A stretch of DNA of 56,118 nt from Rikenellaceae bacterium DTU049 (GTDB lineage Bacteria; Bacteroidota; Bacteroidia; Bacteroidales; DTU049): assembly GCA_001513285.1 (NCBI GenBank), contig LFTI01000070.1:305-56422 (forward strand). Direction: 5' to 3'. The translations under genes were made by a program, and so were the position numbers. The notes below the pieces were generated by a model. The model was not told the origin of the DNA. It saw only the letters and a list, made by a program, of their open reading frames with translations, and did not search any database. Positions 1 through 8,231 of this stretch are shown here, in pieces; position 1 is the first letter of the stretch; the number at the start of each line of letters is the position of its first letter.

Positions 1-1
1 A

Positions 2-730
2 TCACCTAATCAAATGCTTTGGAGTTTAATTTATAGAAAATTACGTGCTAATAGAGGCAATACTATGATTACAATATATGAAAGTGAAAGGCTGATTAAA
101 TTAATAAAAGATAAAAATAATAGCAAAACATTAAATTGCAATAGTTTAACTTTTGATACTGATAAACAAGAAATAATTGCAGATAATGCAAAATATAATT
201 ATACTGGTAGAAAAGAAAATGTAAATATTTTACCAAGATTAATTAATAAATTTAGTCAGGGCAAATCTTTTGAACCTCACCTTCAGGCATATATAGTGCA
301 AAATATAGGTATAAAAACACATAATAATTTAGATAATTTATTAGTTAATAATTATGATATCGAATGGATTGGAAATGAAGTATATTGTGGTGTAGGAATG
401 CAAAAAATAGATATAATGCTATCTTTAATAAAAGAAGATGAAAGAATAATTGAACCTATAGAATTAAAATCTGTATGTGCTACACCAGATATTATTTTTC
501 AAATTCAGAGATATATAGATTGGATAGAGCAATACTATATTCCAAATAGAATAAGTGATATTCAACCAGTTATAATATCTAAAAAAATATCAAACAAACA
601 ATCCTCCAATTATACTCAGCTGATTAATAATTTAAAAAATCTTAATAGTAAAAACAACATCTTACCTCTTAAATATATAGAATTCGATATTAATAATAAC
701 AATATTAATTTTCAACAAATAATTTATTAA
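2..730 (+). CDS. PD-(D/E)XK-type endonuclease, C-terminal part (5' end outside window)
   Basis: The reading frame is open to the left edge of the window, so the gene probably starts outside it. An in-frame ATG at 14 exists, but the residues around it (LWSLIYRKLRANRGN) look like the inside of a folded domain. Numbering from that ATG, a PD-(D/E)XK nuclease signature is visible: Asp133 in QKIDIML, then Glu150 and Lys152 in EPIELK, then Gln164 in QIQRY. This resembles restriction-type or NucS/DUF91-like endonucleases, but I cannot name the exact family. If it is a restriction enzyme, a methyltransferase would be expected upstream of the window; the gene on its right is a convergent ABC transporter and gives no support. 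Product class is inferred from the motif only. Confidence 0.6.
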   Translation, partial: SPNQMLWSLIYRKLRANRGNTMITIYESERLIKLIKDKNNSKTLNCNSLTFDTDKQEIIADNAKYNYTGRKENVNILPRLINKFSQGKSFEPHLQAYIVQNIGIKTHNNLDNLLVNNYDIEWIGNEVYCGVGMQKIDIMLSLIKEDERIIEPIELKSVCATPDIIFQIQRYIDWIEQYYIPNRISDIQPVIISKKISNKQSSNYTQLINNLKNLNSKNNILPLKYIEFDINNNNINFQQIIY

Positions 731-747
731 AAACAATGTTTTATTAA

Positions 748-2082
748 TTAATATCTTTTAATCCAAGTCCATAACTCTTTATATGATGGTCTTTTACCAT
801 AAGTTAGAATGCCAATTCTATAAATTTTTGCTGAAATATATGCTGATAAAACAAAAGTGAGAACAAGTATAATCATTGAAGTTATTAATAACCATAAAGG
901 AGGATTAAATGGTATCAGCCCCATCATTACTACTGGAGAAGTGAATGGGAACAGACTGAAAAATATTGATACACCACCAGTAGGATTATTAAAAATAGGT
1001 TGTAAACTAATAATTGCCAAAATTAAAGGTATAGTGATTGGTAGCATAAATTGATTAGTATCGTCTTGATTATCAACTGCTGCACCGATGGCGGCAAATA
1101 AAGTAGAATAGATTAAGTAGCCAAAAACGAAATAAAATAAAAACAGTAAAATATACATAGGAATATTAATATTAGACAATGCTATTAAAGCATTATTAGT
1201 AGGGCTTTCTTGTAGTTTAGCAGCATTGGCTAATTGTTGTGCTTCTGCGGGATTAAGTCCTTTGGTTTGAATACTTATAGCTTCTGGTTCTGTGTATTTG
1301 AATAAATCAGGAAAAGCTTGTTGTACGCCTATGATTATTAATAATGTTAATATTATCCAAGTAAGAAATTGTGTGAGACCTACTAATAAAACAGCAACAA
1401 TTTTCCCAATAAGTAAATGTATAGATTTCACTGAGCTAATAATTACTTCTACAATTCTATTAAGTTTCTCTTCCATTACAGATCGCAGGACCATAGACCC
1501 ATACATAAAAACGAAGAAATATATTATTATTGCCATTAAAAAGCCTGATATAGTAGCTACAGTACTAGAAGCAGCTTTTTCTACACCACCTTTATAAGTA
1601 TAATTATTCACTCTAACATCTGCATTTATTTCTTCTAAAATTTTATTATTAATGCCATATATTGCTAGTCGATGTTTTTCTAGTTCACTTTTTAGGGCAG
1701 ACTCTATATTATTCATTACATTTTGACTAACTGTATTTTTTGACCATATACGTGGTGTCTCTGGAGAGTTAATAAATGAACTAGGTATATATAGAATGGC
1801 ATCATAGTCTTCCTTATCTAGCAATTTTTTTGCACTGTCTACAGGTAAATAAAGTAAGGTATATTTAGCAGTAGCATTACTTTGTAATCCTTTATAGATG
1901 AAACCTGTCTCATCTACCACTCCTATTGATATTTGTTCTTCATTAATGTGTGAAATATAAATAGGTATTATAAAAATACTTGCTAAAATTATAGGTCCTA
2001 GCAGAGTAACTACTATAAAACTAGTTTTTTTTACAATATTTAGATATTCTCTTTTAATTATTATTGGTAATTTGTTTTTCAT
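748..2082 (-). CDS. ABC-2 type transporter permease (NatB-like)
   Basis: This is a 444-residue membrane permease of the ABC-2/NatB class. It has one N-terminal membrane segment (about residues 20-45), a large extracytoplasmic domain (about 50-170), and a C-terminal block of five or six hydrophobic segments. The N-terminal KREYLNIVKKTSFI region is typical of sodium-efflux-type permeases. Its start overlaps the end of the upstream ATPase gene by 29 bases in another frame, so the two are translationally coupled and form one exporter. The substrate cannot be read from sequence; NatAB relatives export Na+ or drugs. Confidence 0.85.
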   Translation of the reverse strand: MKNKLPIIIKREYLNIVKKTSFIVVTLLGPIILASIFIIPIYISHINEEQISIGVVDETGFIYKGLQSNATAKYTLLYLPVDSAKKLLDKEDYDAILYIPSSFINSPETPRIWSKNTVSQNVMNNIESALKSELEKHRLAIYGINNKILEEINADVRVNNYTYKGGVEKAASSTVATISGFLMAIIIYFFVFMYGSMVLRSVMEEKLNRIVEVIISSVKSIHLLIGKIVAVLLVGLTQFLTWIILTLLIIIGVQQAFPDLFKYTEPEAISIQTKGLNPAEAQQLANAAKLQESPTNNALIALSNINIPMYILLFLFYFVFGYLIYSTLFAAIGAAVDNQDDTNQFMLPITIPLILAIISLQPIFNNPTGGVSIFFSLFPFTSPVVMMGLIPFNPPLWLLITSMIILVLTFVLSAYISAKIYRIGILTYGKRPSYKELWTWIKRY

Positions 2083-3016
2083 AATTATTAACTTCTTTTT
2101 GTTGCACTACAGAAACAAATATATCATGCATGCTTGGTAACTGTTCTCTGTAAGTAATAATTTCTCCTAATTGTAAAATCAATGGTAATAATTCGCTAGA
2201 TTTTATTGGTATATCTGCTGATATTGAAATTGTATTATGATTTTTTTCATTTTTGCTGATTACAAATTGAGAGTGGCTATTTTGCCAATTTAAGATTTTT
2301 TCATCATCAATAGGATCAGCAAAGCTAATTTCAAAATAATTTTTACTAAATTTCTTTTTAATATCATCTACATCGCCATATAGTAACAATTTAGATTTAT
2401 CCACTAAAACTATTTGATCGCAAAGCTCTTCTACAGATTCCATATTATGAGTAGATAAAAGTACTGTAGCACCTTTATCTTTTAATTCTAAAATTTCGTT
2501 TTTTAGAATGTCTGTATTGATAGGATCAAAGCCGCTAAATGGTTCATCAAAGATAAGTAATTTAGGAGAATGCAAAACTGTAATAATGAATTGTACTTTT
2601 TGTTGCATTCCTTTTGATAATTCTTCTACTTTCCTGCCTAACCAAGATTTTATATCTAATTTATCAAACCAATAGTTTATCTTTTCTCTAGCTTCTTTCT
2701 GCGAAAGTCCCTTTAGTTGTGAAAGATATAAAACTTGATCACCAACAGACATTTTCTTGTATAAACCACGCTCTTCAGGTAGATAACCAATCTCTTCCAT
2801 ATGTTTGTCACTAAGTGGCTCATCATAGAGTAATATTTCTCCACTATCTGGTGGTATTATGTTATTAATTATTCGTAATAGTGTGGTTTTACCAGCACCA
2901 TTAGGTCCTAAGATACCAAAAATACTGCCATTAGGTACAGAGAAACTCACATTATCTAGAGCAGTATGCTCTCTATATTTTTTTGTAATGTTAGAAACTT
3001 CTATAGCATTATTCAT
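2054..3016 (-). CDS. ABC transporter ATP-binding protein (NatA-like)
   Basis: This 320-residue ATPase energises the permease encoded just downstream. It has a Walker A motif (GPNGAGKTT, about residues 37-45), the ABC signature LSKGMQQK (about 133-140), Walker B LLIFDEP (about 153-159) and a switch His in LLSTHNMES. About 80 residues follow the ATPase core and resemble the DUF4162 extension of NatA-type proteins. A -7 promoter element (minus strand, 3036-3043) lies just upstream of the ATG. The gene is divergent from the tRNA-Leu pair. Confidence 0.9.
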   Translation of the reverse strand: MNNAIEVSNITKKYREHTALDNVSFSVPNGSIFGILGPNGAGKTTLLRIINNIIPPDSGEILLYDEPLSDKHMEEIGYLPEERGLYKKMSVGDQVLYLSQLKGLSQKEAREKINYWFDKLDIKSWLGRKVEELSKGMQQKVQFIITVLHSPKLLIFDEPFSGFDPINTDILKNEILELKDKGATVLLSTHNMESVEELCDQIVLVDKSKLLLYGDVDDIKKKFSKNYFEISFADPIDDEKILNWQNSHSQFVISKNEKNHNTISISADIPIKSSELLPLILQLGEIITYREQLPSMHDIFVSVVQQKEVNNYEKQITNNN

Positions 3017-3035
3017 ATTTAATATTAAATTTTTG

Positions 3036-3043
3036 CAAAAATA
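3036..3043 (-). promoter_or_regulatory. Bacteroidota -7 element before the ABC exporter
   Basis: On the minus strand this reads TATTTTTG, a match to TAnnTTTG, followed by CAAAAA. It lies about 20 bases upstream of the ATPase start codon. No convincing TTTG at -33 is visible. Confidence 0.45.
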
Positions 3044-3076
3044 ATAAAATTGATTAATAAAAAATTAAATTTTTTA

Positions 3077-3101
3077 TTGACAAAAAAAATATTTAATTTT
3101 G
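3077..3101 (+). promoter_or_regulatory. Promoter of the tandem tRNA-Leu genes
   Basis: A TTG at 3077-3079 and TAATTTTG at 3094-3101 are spaced as in the Bacteroidota sigma consensus (TTTG, then TAnnTTTG about 17-20 bases on). The predicted transcription start falls almost exactly at the 5' end of the first tRNA (3111). This is the best complete promoter in the window. Confidence 0.65.
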
Positions 3102-3110
3102 CAAAAAATT

Positions 3111-3194
3111 GCCCAGGTGGCGGAATTGGTAGACGCGCTACTTTGAGGGGGTAGTGCCCGCAAGGGTGTGCAAGTTCGAGTCTTGTCCTGGGCA
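3111..3194 (+). tRNA. tRNA-Leu (GAG)
   Basis: An 84-base class II tRNA. The acceptor stem GCCCAGG pairs with CCTGGGC, and the discriminator is A. The D-arm is GGCGGAATTGGTAGACGCG. The anticodon stem is CTACT/GGTAG, with GAG at 3145-3147. It has a variable arm and a T-arm GTTCGAGTC. CCA is not encoded. It reads CUC/CUU leucine codons. Confidence 0.95.
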
Positions 3195-3204
3195 TTTTTT
3201 TTAT

Positions 3205-3288
3205 GCCCGGATGGCGGAATTGGTAGACGCGCTAGTTTCAGGGACTAGTACTGTCATAGGTGTGCAGGTTCGAGTCCTGTTCCGGGCA
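3205..3288 (+). tRNA. tRNA-Leu (CAG)
   Basis: A second 84-base class II leucine tRNA, only 10 bases after the first and surely co-transcribed. The acceptor stem GCCCGGA pairs with TCCGGGC, with discriminator A and no encoded CCA. The anticodon stem CTAGT/ACTAG encloses CAG at 3239-3241. The D-arm is identical to that of the preceding tRNA, suggesting tandem duplication and divergence. Confidence 0.95.
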
Positions 3289-3412
3289 TTAAAAATAATA
3301 AAGAATATTCTTTAATTATTTTAAAAATATACTCTTTTTAATATTATTTTAAATAATGTAACAAAAACAATTATTTTACGTATATTAATATCCTATTAAA
3401 AAAAATAAATTT

Positions 3413-4474
3413 ATGGAACCTAAAAAATTGATGCATTTTTATTTTGATCTACCTGATGAGTTGATAGCTAGATATCCTATGGAGGAGAGAGATGAGTGTC
3501 GGCTAATGGTAATACATAAAAAAACAGGTGAAATTGAACATAAAATTTTTAAAAATATTATAGATTATTTTGATGAAGGAGATGTGATGATCATTAATAA
3601 TACTAAAGTGATTCCAGCAAGATTAATAGCCATAAAAGAACGTACTGGAGCTCAAATAGAAGTGATACTTTTAAGGGAGCTAAATGAAGATCTCAAATTG
3701 TGGGATGTTACTGTGGAGCCAGCGAGAAAAATTCGTATTGGTAATAAATTATATTTTGGAGATAATGGTGAATTAGTTGCAGAGGTAGTAGATAATACTA
3801 CTTCTCGTGGGCGTACTATTCGCTTTCTCACAGAGATGCCACATGATAAATTTTTAACATTGCTAAAAAGCTTGGGTGAATTAGCAGTACCTGTACTTTT
3901 AGATCGCTCTACTGAACCTATTGATAATGAATATTTTCAAACTGTTTATGCTAAAGTAGAAGGTTCGGTTTTACCACCTTTCGCAGGATTACATTTCACA
4001 GAATTATTAATGAAAAGAATGAAAGTGCATGGTATCAATTTTTCTGAAATTACTGAACATATTAGACTAGGAGATTTACGAAAAATAGATGTTCAGAATT
4101 TATCTAAGCATAAATTCGATGCAGAAGAGTTTATTATTGATGAAGAAGCCTGTCAGATAGTTAATGAAGCTAAAAAAAATCAAAAAAAGATTTGTGCAGT
4201 TGGTAATTCTGTGATGAAAGCTATAGAATCATCTCATTATATCGATGGATATTTGATGCCTGCTCATAGGTGGACTTCTGTATTTATTTATCCTCCTTAT
4301 GATTTTCATGTAGCTAATGCACTTTTGACCAATTTTAATTTGCCTTATAGTGTAGCTTTGATGTCTGCAGCTACATTCGCAGGTTACGATCTTTTAATGT
4401 CTGCTTATGAATTAGCTGTGAAAGAAAAATATCGTTTTTATGTTTATGGGGATGCAATGTTAATCATTGATTAA
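3413..4474 (+). CDS. queA: S-adenosylmethionine:tRNA ribosyltransferase-isomerase (QueA)
   Basis: QueA transfers and isomerises the ribosyl part of S-adenosylmethionine onto 7-aminomethyl-7-deazaguanine in tRNA, giving epoxyqueuosine. The 353-residue length is normal. Family motifs are clear: an N-terminal FDLPDELIA...YP block, the DVMIINNTKVIPARL segment, VEPARKIRIG, and LPPFAGLHFTELL. It is the first gene of a plus-strand housekeeping run and lies 10 bases before the preferred ispD start. No other queuosine gene is in the window. Confidence 0.96.
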   Translation: MEPKKLMHFYFDLPDELIARYPMEERDECRLMVIHKKTGEIEHKIFKNIIDYFDEGDVMIINNTKVIPARLIAIKERTGAQIEVILLRELNEDLKLWDVTVEPARKIRIGNKLYFGDNGELVAEVVDNTTSRGRTIRFLTEMPHDKFLTLLKSLGELAVPVLLDRSTEPIDNEYFQTVYAKVEGSVLPPFAGLHFTELLMKRMKVHGINFSEITEHIRLGDLRKIDVQNLSKHKFDAEEFIIDEEACQIVNEAKKNQKKICAVGNSVMKAIESSHYIDGYLMPAHRWTSVFIYPPYDFHVANALLTNFNLPYSVALMSAATFAGYDLLMSAYELAVKEKYRFYVYGDAMLIID

Positions 4475-4484
4475 TTATCGGCAA

Positions 4485-5162
4485 ATGGATAATAATAAAT
4501 ATGCAATTATTTTAGCTGGAGGCCAAAGCAGACGCATGCATAGTAAAGTTCCAAAACCATTAATGTCTATTAATGGTAAATTTATTGTTTGCTATAGTTT
4601 AGAATCTTTTGTTGGAATTGTTCCTATTTCTAATATTATTTTGGTGATTAATAGCAGGCATAAAGGATTATATATGGTATTATGGTTTAATTATCCCGAA
4701 TATAATGGTATAAAAACTGTAATAGGTGGTAATGAGCGTTTCGATAGTGTAAAAAATGCTCTTGCAGCTTTACCTAACGATGGATTAGTAGCTATTCATG
4801 ATGCTGCTAGACCATATGTGCCCAAACCATTAATTAGAAAAGGTTATAAATTAGCAAAAGAAAATAATTGTGCTATTCCATATCATAAAACTTATAATTC
4901 TGTTAGGATAAAAGATGATGATAAAAATTTTATCGTAGATAGAGATGATGTTATGTTAATTGATACTCCACAATTTTTTAATATTTCTTTACTCAAACAA
5001 GCTTATGAGCAAGACTATAATGATAAATTTACAGACGATGCTAGTGTATGGGAAAGTAAAAATCTACCACTTACTTTTTTTGAAGGTACAAGATTAAATC
5101 TTAAAATCACTTATCCTGAAGATTTAATTTTAATGTCTGCTATATTAGAAAATTTTTATTAA
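4485..5162 (+). CDS. ispD: 2-C-methyl-D-erythritol 4-phosphate cytidylyltransferase (IspD)
   Basis: IspD activates MEP with CTP in the non-mevalonate isoprenoid pathway. The nucleotide-binding loop IILAGGQSRRM sits at the N-terminus, followed by a VIGGNERFDSVKNAL motif, the VAIHDAARPYV motif, and a C-terminal TDDASVWE block. I chose the ATG at 4485 because it puts the loop a few residues from the N-terminus, as in the family. An upstream in-frame ATG at 4467 would add six residues and overlap queA. The resulting protein is about 225 residues. Confidence 0.93.
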   Translation: MDNNKYAIILAGGQSRRMHSKVPKPLMSINGKFIVCYSLESFVGIVPISNIILVINSRHKGLYMVLWFNYPEYNGIKTVIGGNERFDSVKNALAALPNDGLVAIHDAARPYVPKPLIRKGYKLAKENNCAIPYHKTYNSVRIKDDDKNFIVDRDDVMLIDTPQFFNISLLKQAYEQDYNDKFTDDASVWESKNLPLTFFEGTRLNLKITYPEDLILMSAILENFY

Positions 5163-5167
5163 TTTTG
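5160..5167 (+). promoter_or_regulatory. -7-like element at the ispD stop codon
   Basis: TAATTTTG followed by CAAATAAA matches the -7 element seen before other genes here, but no TTTG at -33 is visible. It overlaps the ispD stop codon. Transcription from it would enter the hairpin at 5179-5213 almost at once, before greA. Confidence 0.3.
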
Positions 5168-5178
5168 CAAATAAATTT

Positions 5179-5213
5179 TTCCCATGCTTTAAAATGCGTG
5201 GGAATGTTTTTTT
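5179..5213 (+). terminator. Rho-independent terminator between ispD and greA
   Basis: The stem TTCCCATGC / GCGTGGGAA has nine pairs including one G-U, closes an A/T-rich loop of eight bases, and is followed by TGTTTTTTT. This is a textbook intrinsic terminator. It ends the queA-ispD transcript, or acts as an attenuator for greA. Confidence 0.85.
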
Positions 5214-5244
5214 ATATTTTTTATAAAAATGTAAATTTATCATT

Positions 5245-5715
5245 ATGGATGAAATAACATATCTCACAAAAGAAGGTTTTGAAAATCTTCAAAATAAGTT
5301 AAATCAACTGATGCATGAGGAGAGGCCACATATAGCTCAGATGATTGCTGAAGCAAGAGAAAAAGGCGATCTATCAGAAAATGCTGAATATGATGCTGCT
5401 AAAGATGCTCAGGCTCATTTAGAATTAGAAATTGCTCAATTGCAAAAACTATTGGCAAATGTTAAAATTATTGACGAGACTGAGGTTGATAAATCTCAAG
5501 TTAGAATCTTAACTACAGTTACTATTAAAAATTTGTCTAATAATCAGACAATCTCTTATAAGATAGTACCAGACAAAGAAGCCGATCTCAAGAAAAAACA
5601 TCTCGGTGTCAATAGTCCTGTAGCTCAAGCTCTGATAGGTAAAAAAATCGATGATATTGTAGATATCCAAGTACCAGCTGGTGTAATAAAATATAAAATT
5701 TTAAAAATAGAATAG
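5245..5715 (+). CDS. greA: Transcription elongation factor GreA
   Basis: GreA binds the RNA polymerase secondary channel and stimulates cleavage of backtracked RNA. At 156 residues it has the family's usual length. It has an N-terminal coiled coil (about 1-75), with acidic tip residues in REKGDLSENAEYDAAKD. The FKBP-like C-terminal domain ends in a segment with SPVAQALIGKKIDD. The HIT gene follows after two bases. The upstream terminator hairpin at 5179-5213 raises the possibility of leader attenuation. Confidence 0.96.
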   Translation: MDEITYLTKEGFENLQNKLNQLMHEERPHIAQMIAEAREKGDLSENAEYDAAKDAQAHLELEIAQLQKLLANVKIIDETEVDKSQVRILTTVTIKNLSNNQTISYKIVPDKEADLKKKHLGVNSPVAQALIGKKIDDIVDIQVPAGVIKYKILKIE

Positions 5716-5717
5716 TT

Positions 5718-6122
5718 ATGTCTAGTATATTTACAAAAATTGTTAATCGTGAAATCCCAGCATATATTGTCGCTGAGGATGAAAATTATTTGGCATTTTT
5801 AGATATTAATCCATTAGCCAAAGCTCATACTTTAGTAATTCCAAAGAAAGAAGTTGATTACATTTTTGATTTAGATGATGAAAGTCTTGCCGGCTTATGG
5901 ATCTTTGCCAAAAAAGTAGCTAAAGCTATCGATAAATACATGGAAGGTGAAGCTATCAGAACAGGTGTTGCCGTTGTGGGTCTAGAAGTACCACATGCTC
6001 ATATTCATCTTGTTCCAATTAAAAATATTACTGATATTGATTTTACTAGACCTAAACTGAAATTCAGCTCTGAAGAATTACAAAATATTGCTGAAGGAAT
6101 AAAGAAATTCGTAGTATTATAA
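5718..6122 (+). CDS. HIT family nucleotide-binding protein
   Basis: A 134-residue histidine-triad protein. The catalytic motif HAHIHL (His93, His95, His97) follows a GLEVP segment. Family members are nucleotide phosphoramidase or hydrolase enzymes; the physiological substrate is unknown. It starts two bases after greA stops, so the pair is an operon. An intergenic region of about 80 bases separates it from era. Confidence 0.92.
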   Translation: MSSIFTKIVNREIPAYIVAEDENYLAFLDINPLAKAHTLVIPKKEVDYIFDLDDESLAGLWIFAKKVAKAIDKYMEGEAIRTGVAVVGLEVPHAHIHLVPIKNITDIDFTRPKLKFSSEELQNIAEGIKKFVVL

Positions 6123-6201
6123 TGATATAATTATTCTGAATTTTATTTAAATTTTAATTACTTTTTGTCCAATTTTTAAAAAGAAATATATAATAAATTA
6201 A

Positions 6202-7080
6202 ATGCATAAAGCCGGGTTCATAAGCATATTAGGGTATCCAAATGTTGGTAAATCTACACTAGTAAATTCCATTATAGGTGAAAACCTAATGCCAGTATCT
6301 CCCAAAGCACAAACTACGCGACAAAGAGTATTGGGCATTTATAATGATGAAAATACACAAATTATTTTTTCAGATTTACCAGGTTGGCTCACTAACCCTC
6401 AATATGAGCTGCATAAAGCTATGCTACATGATATAGAATCTGCTTTCGAAGATGCAGATATATTAATTTACATGCATGATTTAACTGATAAAAGAGATAA
6501 CAATCAACTCATAGACATAGTAGCTAAATATTCACAACCTAAAATTGTTGTTCTCAACAAAGCTGATCTAGTTGATGAAAAAACATTTTTAATTAAAGAA
6601 AAAAAATTTAAAGAAAAATTCTCTAATGTAGATATAATCGCTGTCTCTGCACTGACAGGATATAATATTGATAAATTACTAGAAATAATTATTAACCTTT
6701 TACCAGAGCATCCACCATATTATGATAAAGACATACTCTCAGATAGATATCTCAGATATTTCGCTTCAGAGATTATTAGAGAGCAGATTTATTATTTATA
6801 TAAAGATGAAATACCTTATGAAACTGAAGTAGTAATAAATAGCTTCAAAGAAGATCAGGATCCAGTTTTCATAGAAGCAGAAATATGGGTTATGCGAGAT
6901 TCACAAAAGAATATAATTATTGGTAAAAAAGGTGAAATGATAAAACAACTAGGTACTAATGCTAGACTGAAATTAGAAAAATTATTAGATAAACATATTT
7001 TTTTAAATTTATTTGTTAAAGTACAACCAAACTGGCGTAATGATAAAAATACTTTAAAAAGACTAGGTTATAACATATAA
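6202..7080 (+). CDS. era: GTPase Era
   Basis: Era is a GTPase that binds the 3' end of 16S rRNA and is needed for 30S assembly. The G-domain motifs are G1 GYPNVGKS (residues 11-18), G3 DLPG (58-61) and G4 NKAD (119-122). A C-terminal KH domain has its GxxG loop in IIIGKKGEMIKQLG (about residue 240). The 292-residue length is typical. Confidence 0.96.
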   Translation: MHKAGFISILGYPNVGKSTLVNSIIGENLMPVSPKAQTTRQRVLGIYNDENTQIIFSDLPGWLTNPQYELHKAMLHDIESAFEDADILIYMHDLTDKRDNNQLIDIVAKYSQPKIVVLNKADLVDEKTFLIKEKKFKEKFSNVDIIAVSALTGYNIDKLLEIIINLLPEHPPYYDKDILSDRYLRYFASEIIREQIYYLYKDEIPYETEVVINSFKEDQDPVFIEAEIWVMRDSQKNIIIGKKGEMIKQLGTNARLKLEKLLDKHIFLNLFVKVQPNWRNDKNTLKRLGYNI

Positions 7081-7111
7081 TATTTCCCAAAGAATAAAAT
7101 TTTAATCTTAT

Positions 7112-8170
7112 ATGCGCATCGGGAATAAAAATCCAATCTACATAGAGCACAACTTCACTACTTTTCAAAAATATTTCCGATATCACCTAGGAACACACAA
7201 AAATATTAATTGTTTAATATTAATAGATGCTTTTATCAATGATAATTATTTGGATGAAGTAAAATTAATTATCAATAATTCTAATTTCAAATATATAGAA
7301 ATAATTTATTATAATTCTGATGAAAATATAAAAACTATTTTTGAAATCATTAAAATTTGGGATATTTTAGATAAAAATAATTTTAATAGAGATGATCTGA
7401 TAATATGTGTCGGTGGCGGTACTATAAGTGATTTAGGAGGTTTCGCAGCATCGACTTTTAAACGTGGCTTAAAGGTCATAAACATTCCCACTACTCTTTT
7501 ATCTATGGTAGACGCTGGTATAGGAGGTAAAAATGGCATTAATTTTAATAATAATAAAAACGAAATAGGTACTTACTATTTCCCCTTATTTACATTTATC
7601 TATCCTGAATTTTTAAATACTCTATCAGAAATCGACATTTTAAGTGGTTATGGAGAAATAATTAAATATGGACTGCTGATCAATAAAGAATCTGTAAATG
7701 AAATTATAAAATCTGATCCTCGCAAAGTACCAAACACACAACTCATAAGGAAATCTATTCAATACAAACATCACATTATTAAAATAGATCCACTTGAAAA
7801 AAACAGACGAAAAATTTTGAATCTGGGACATACATTTGGTCATGCTTTCGAATCATATAGATTATCACAAAACTTACAAACACCTCACGGTATATGTGTA
7901 GCTTGGGGCTTGCAATATTCTTTGAAATTTTCTGAAAAAGTATTAAACTTTTCACCATATTGGTCACAAAAGGTTATAGATTGGCTACAAACATGGTATG
8001 GTAAACCACCAGTGATAGATTTTGATGAATTATTAACTTTTTTGATTCGTGATAAAAAAAATTTAGACGAAAAAATAAGTTTTATTTTATTGTATGAGAT
8101 CGGTAAGCCTAAAATTCATAAATTTACTATAGAAGAGATAAAACAGCTGTATAGTTCTATTGTTTTTTAA
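7112..8170 (+). CDS. aroB: 3-dehydroquinate synthase (AroB)
   Basis: AroB converts DAHP to 3-dehydroquinate, the second shikimate-pathway step. The NAD-binding VGGGTISDLGGF motif, NIPTTLLSMVDAGIGGKNGIN, the metal-site EIIKYGLL and the histidine-rich LGHTFGHAFE are all present. The length (352 residues) is normal. It starts 31 bases after era. It faces the convergent nnr gene with about 60 bases between them and no clear terminator. Confidence 0.95.
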   Translation: MRIGNKNPIYIEHNFTTFQKYFRYHLGTHKNINCLILIDAFINDNYLDEVKLIINNSNFKYIEIIYYNSDENIKTIFEIIKIWDILDKNNFNRDDLIICVGGGTISDLGGFAASTFKRGLKVINIPTTLLSMVDAGIGGKNGINFNNNKNEIGTYYFPLFTFIYPEFLNTLSEIDILSGYGEIIKYGLLINKESVNEIIKSDPRKVPNTQLIRKSIQYKHHIIKIDPLEKNRRKILNLGHTFGHAFESYRLSQNLQTPHGICVAWGLQYSLKFSEKVLNFSPYWSQKVIDWLQTWYGKPPVIDFDELLTFLIRDKKNLDEKISFILLYEIGKPKIHKFTIEEIKQLYSSIVF

Positions 8171-8231
8171 ATTTTGTTAAAACAAATCTCTTTTGTCTGA
8201 ACCGCCGATTTTACTATCCAACCGACTATTA

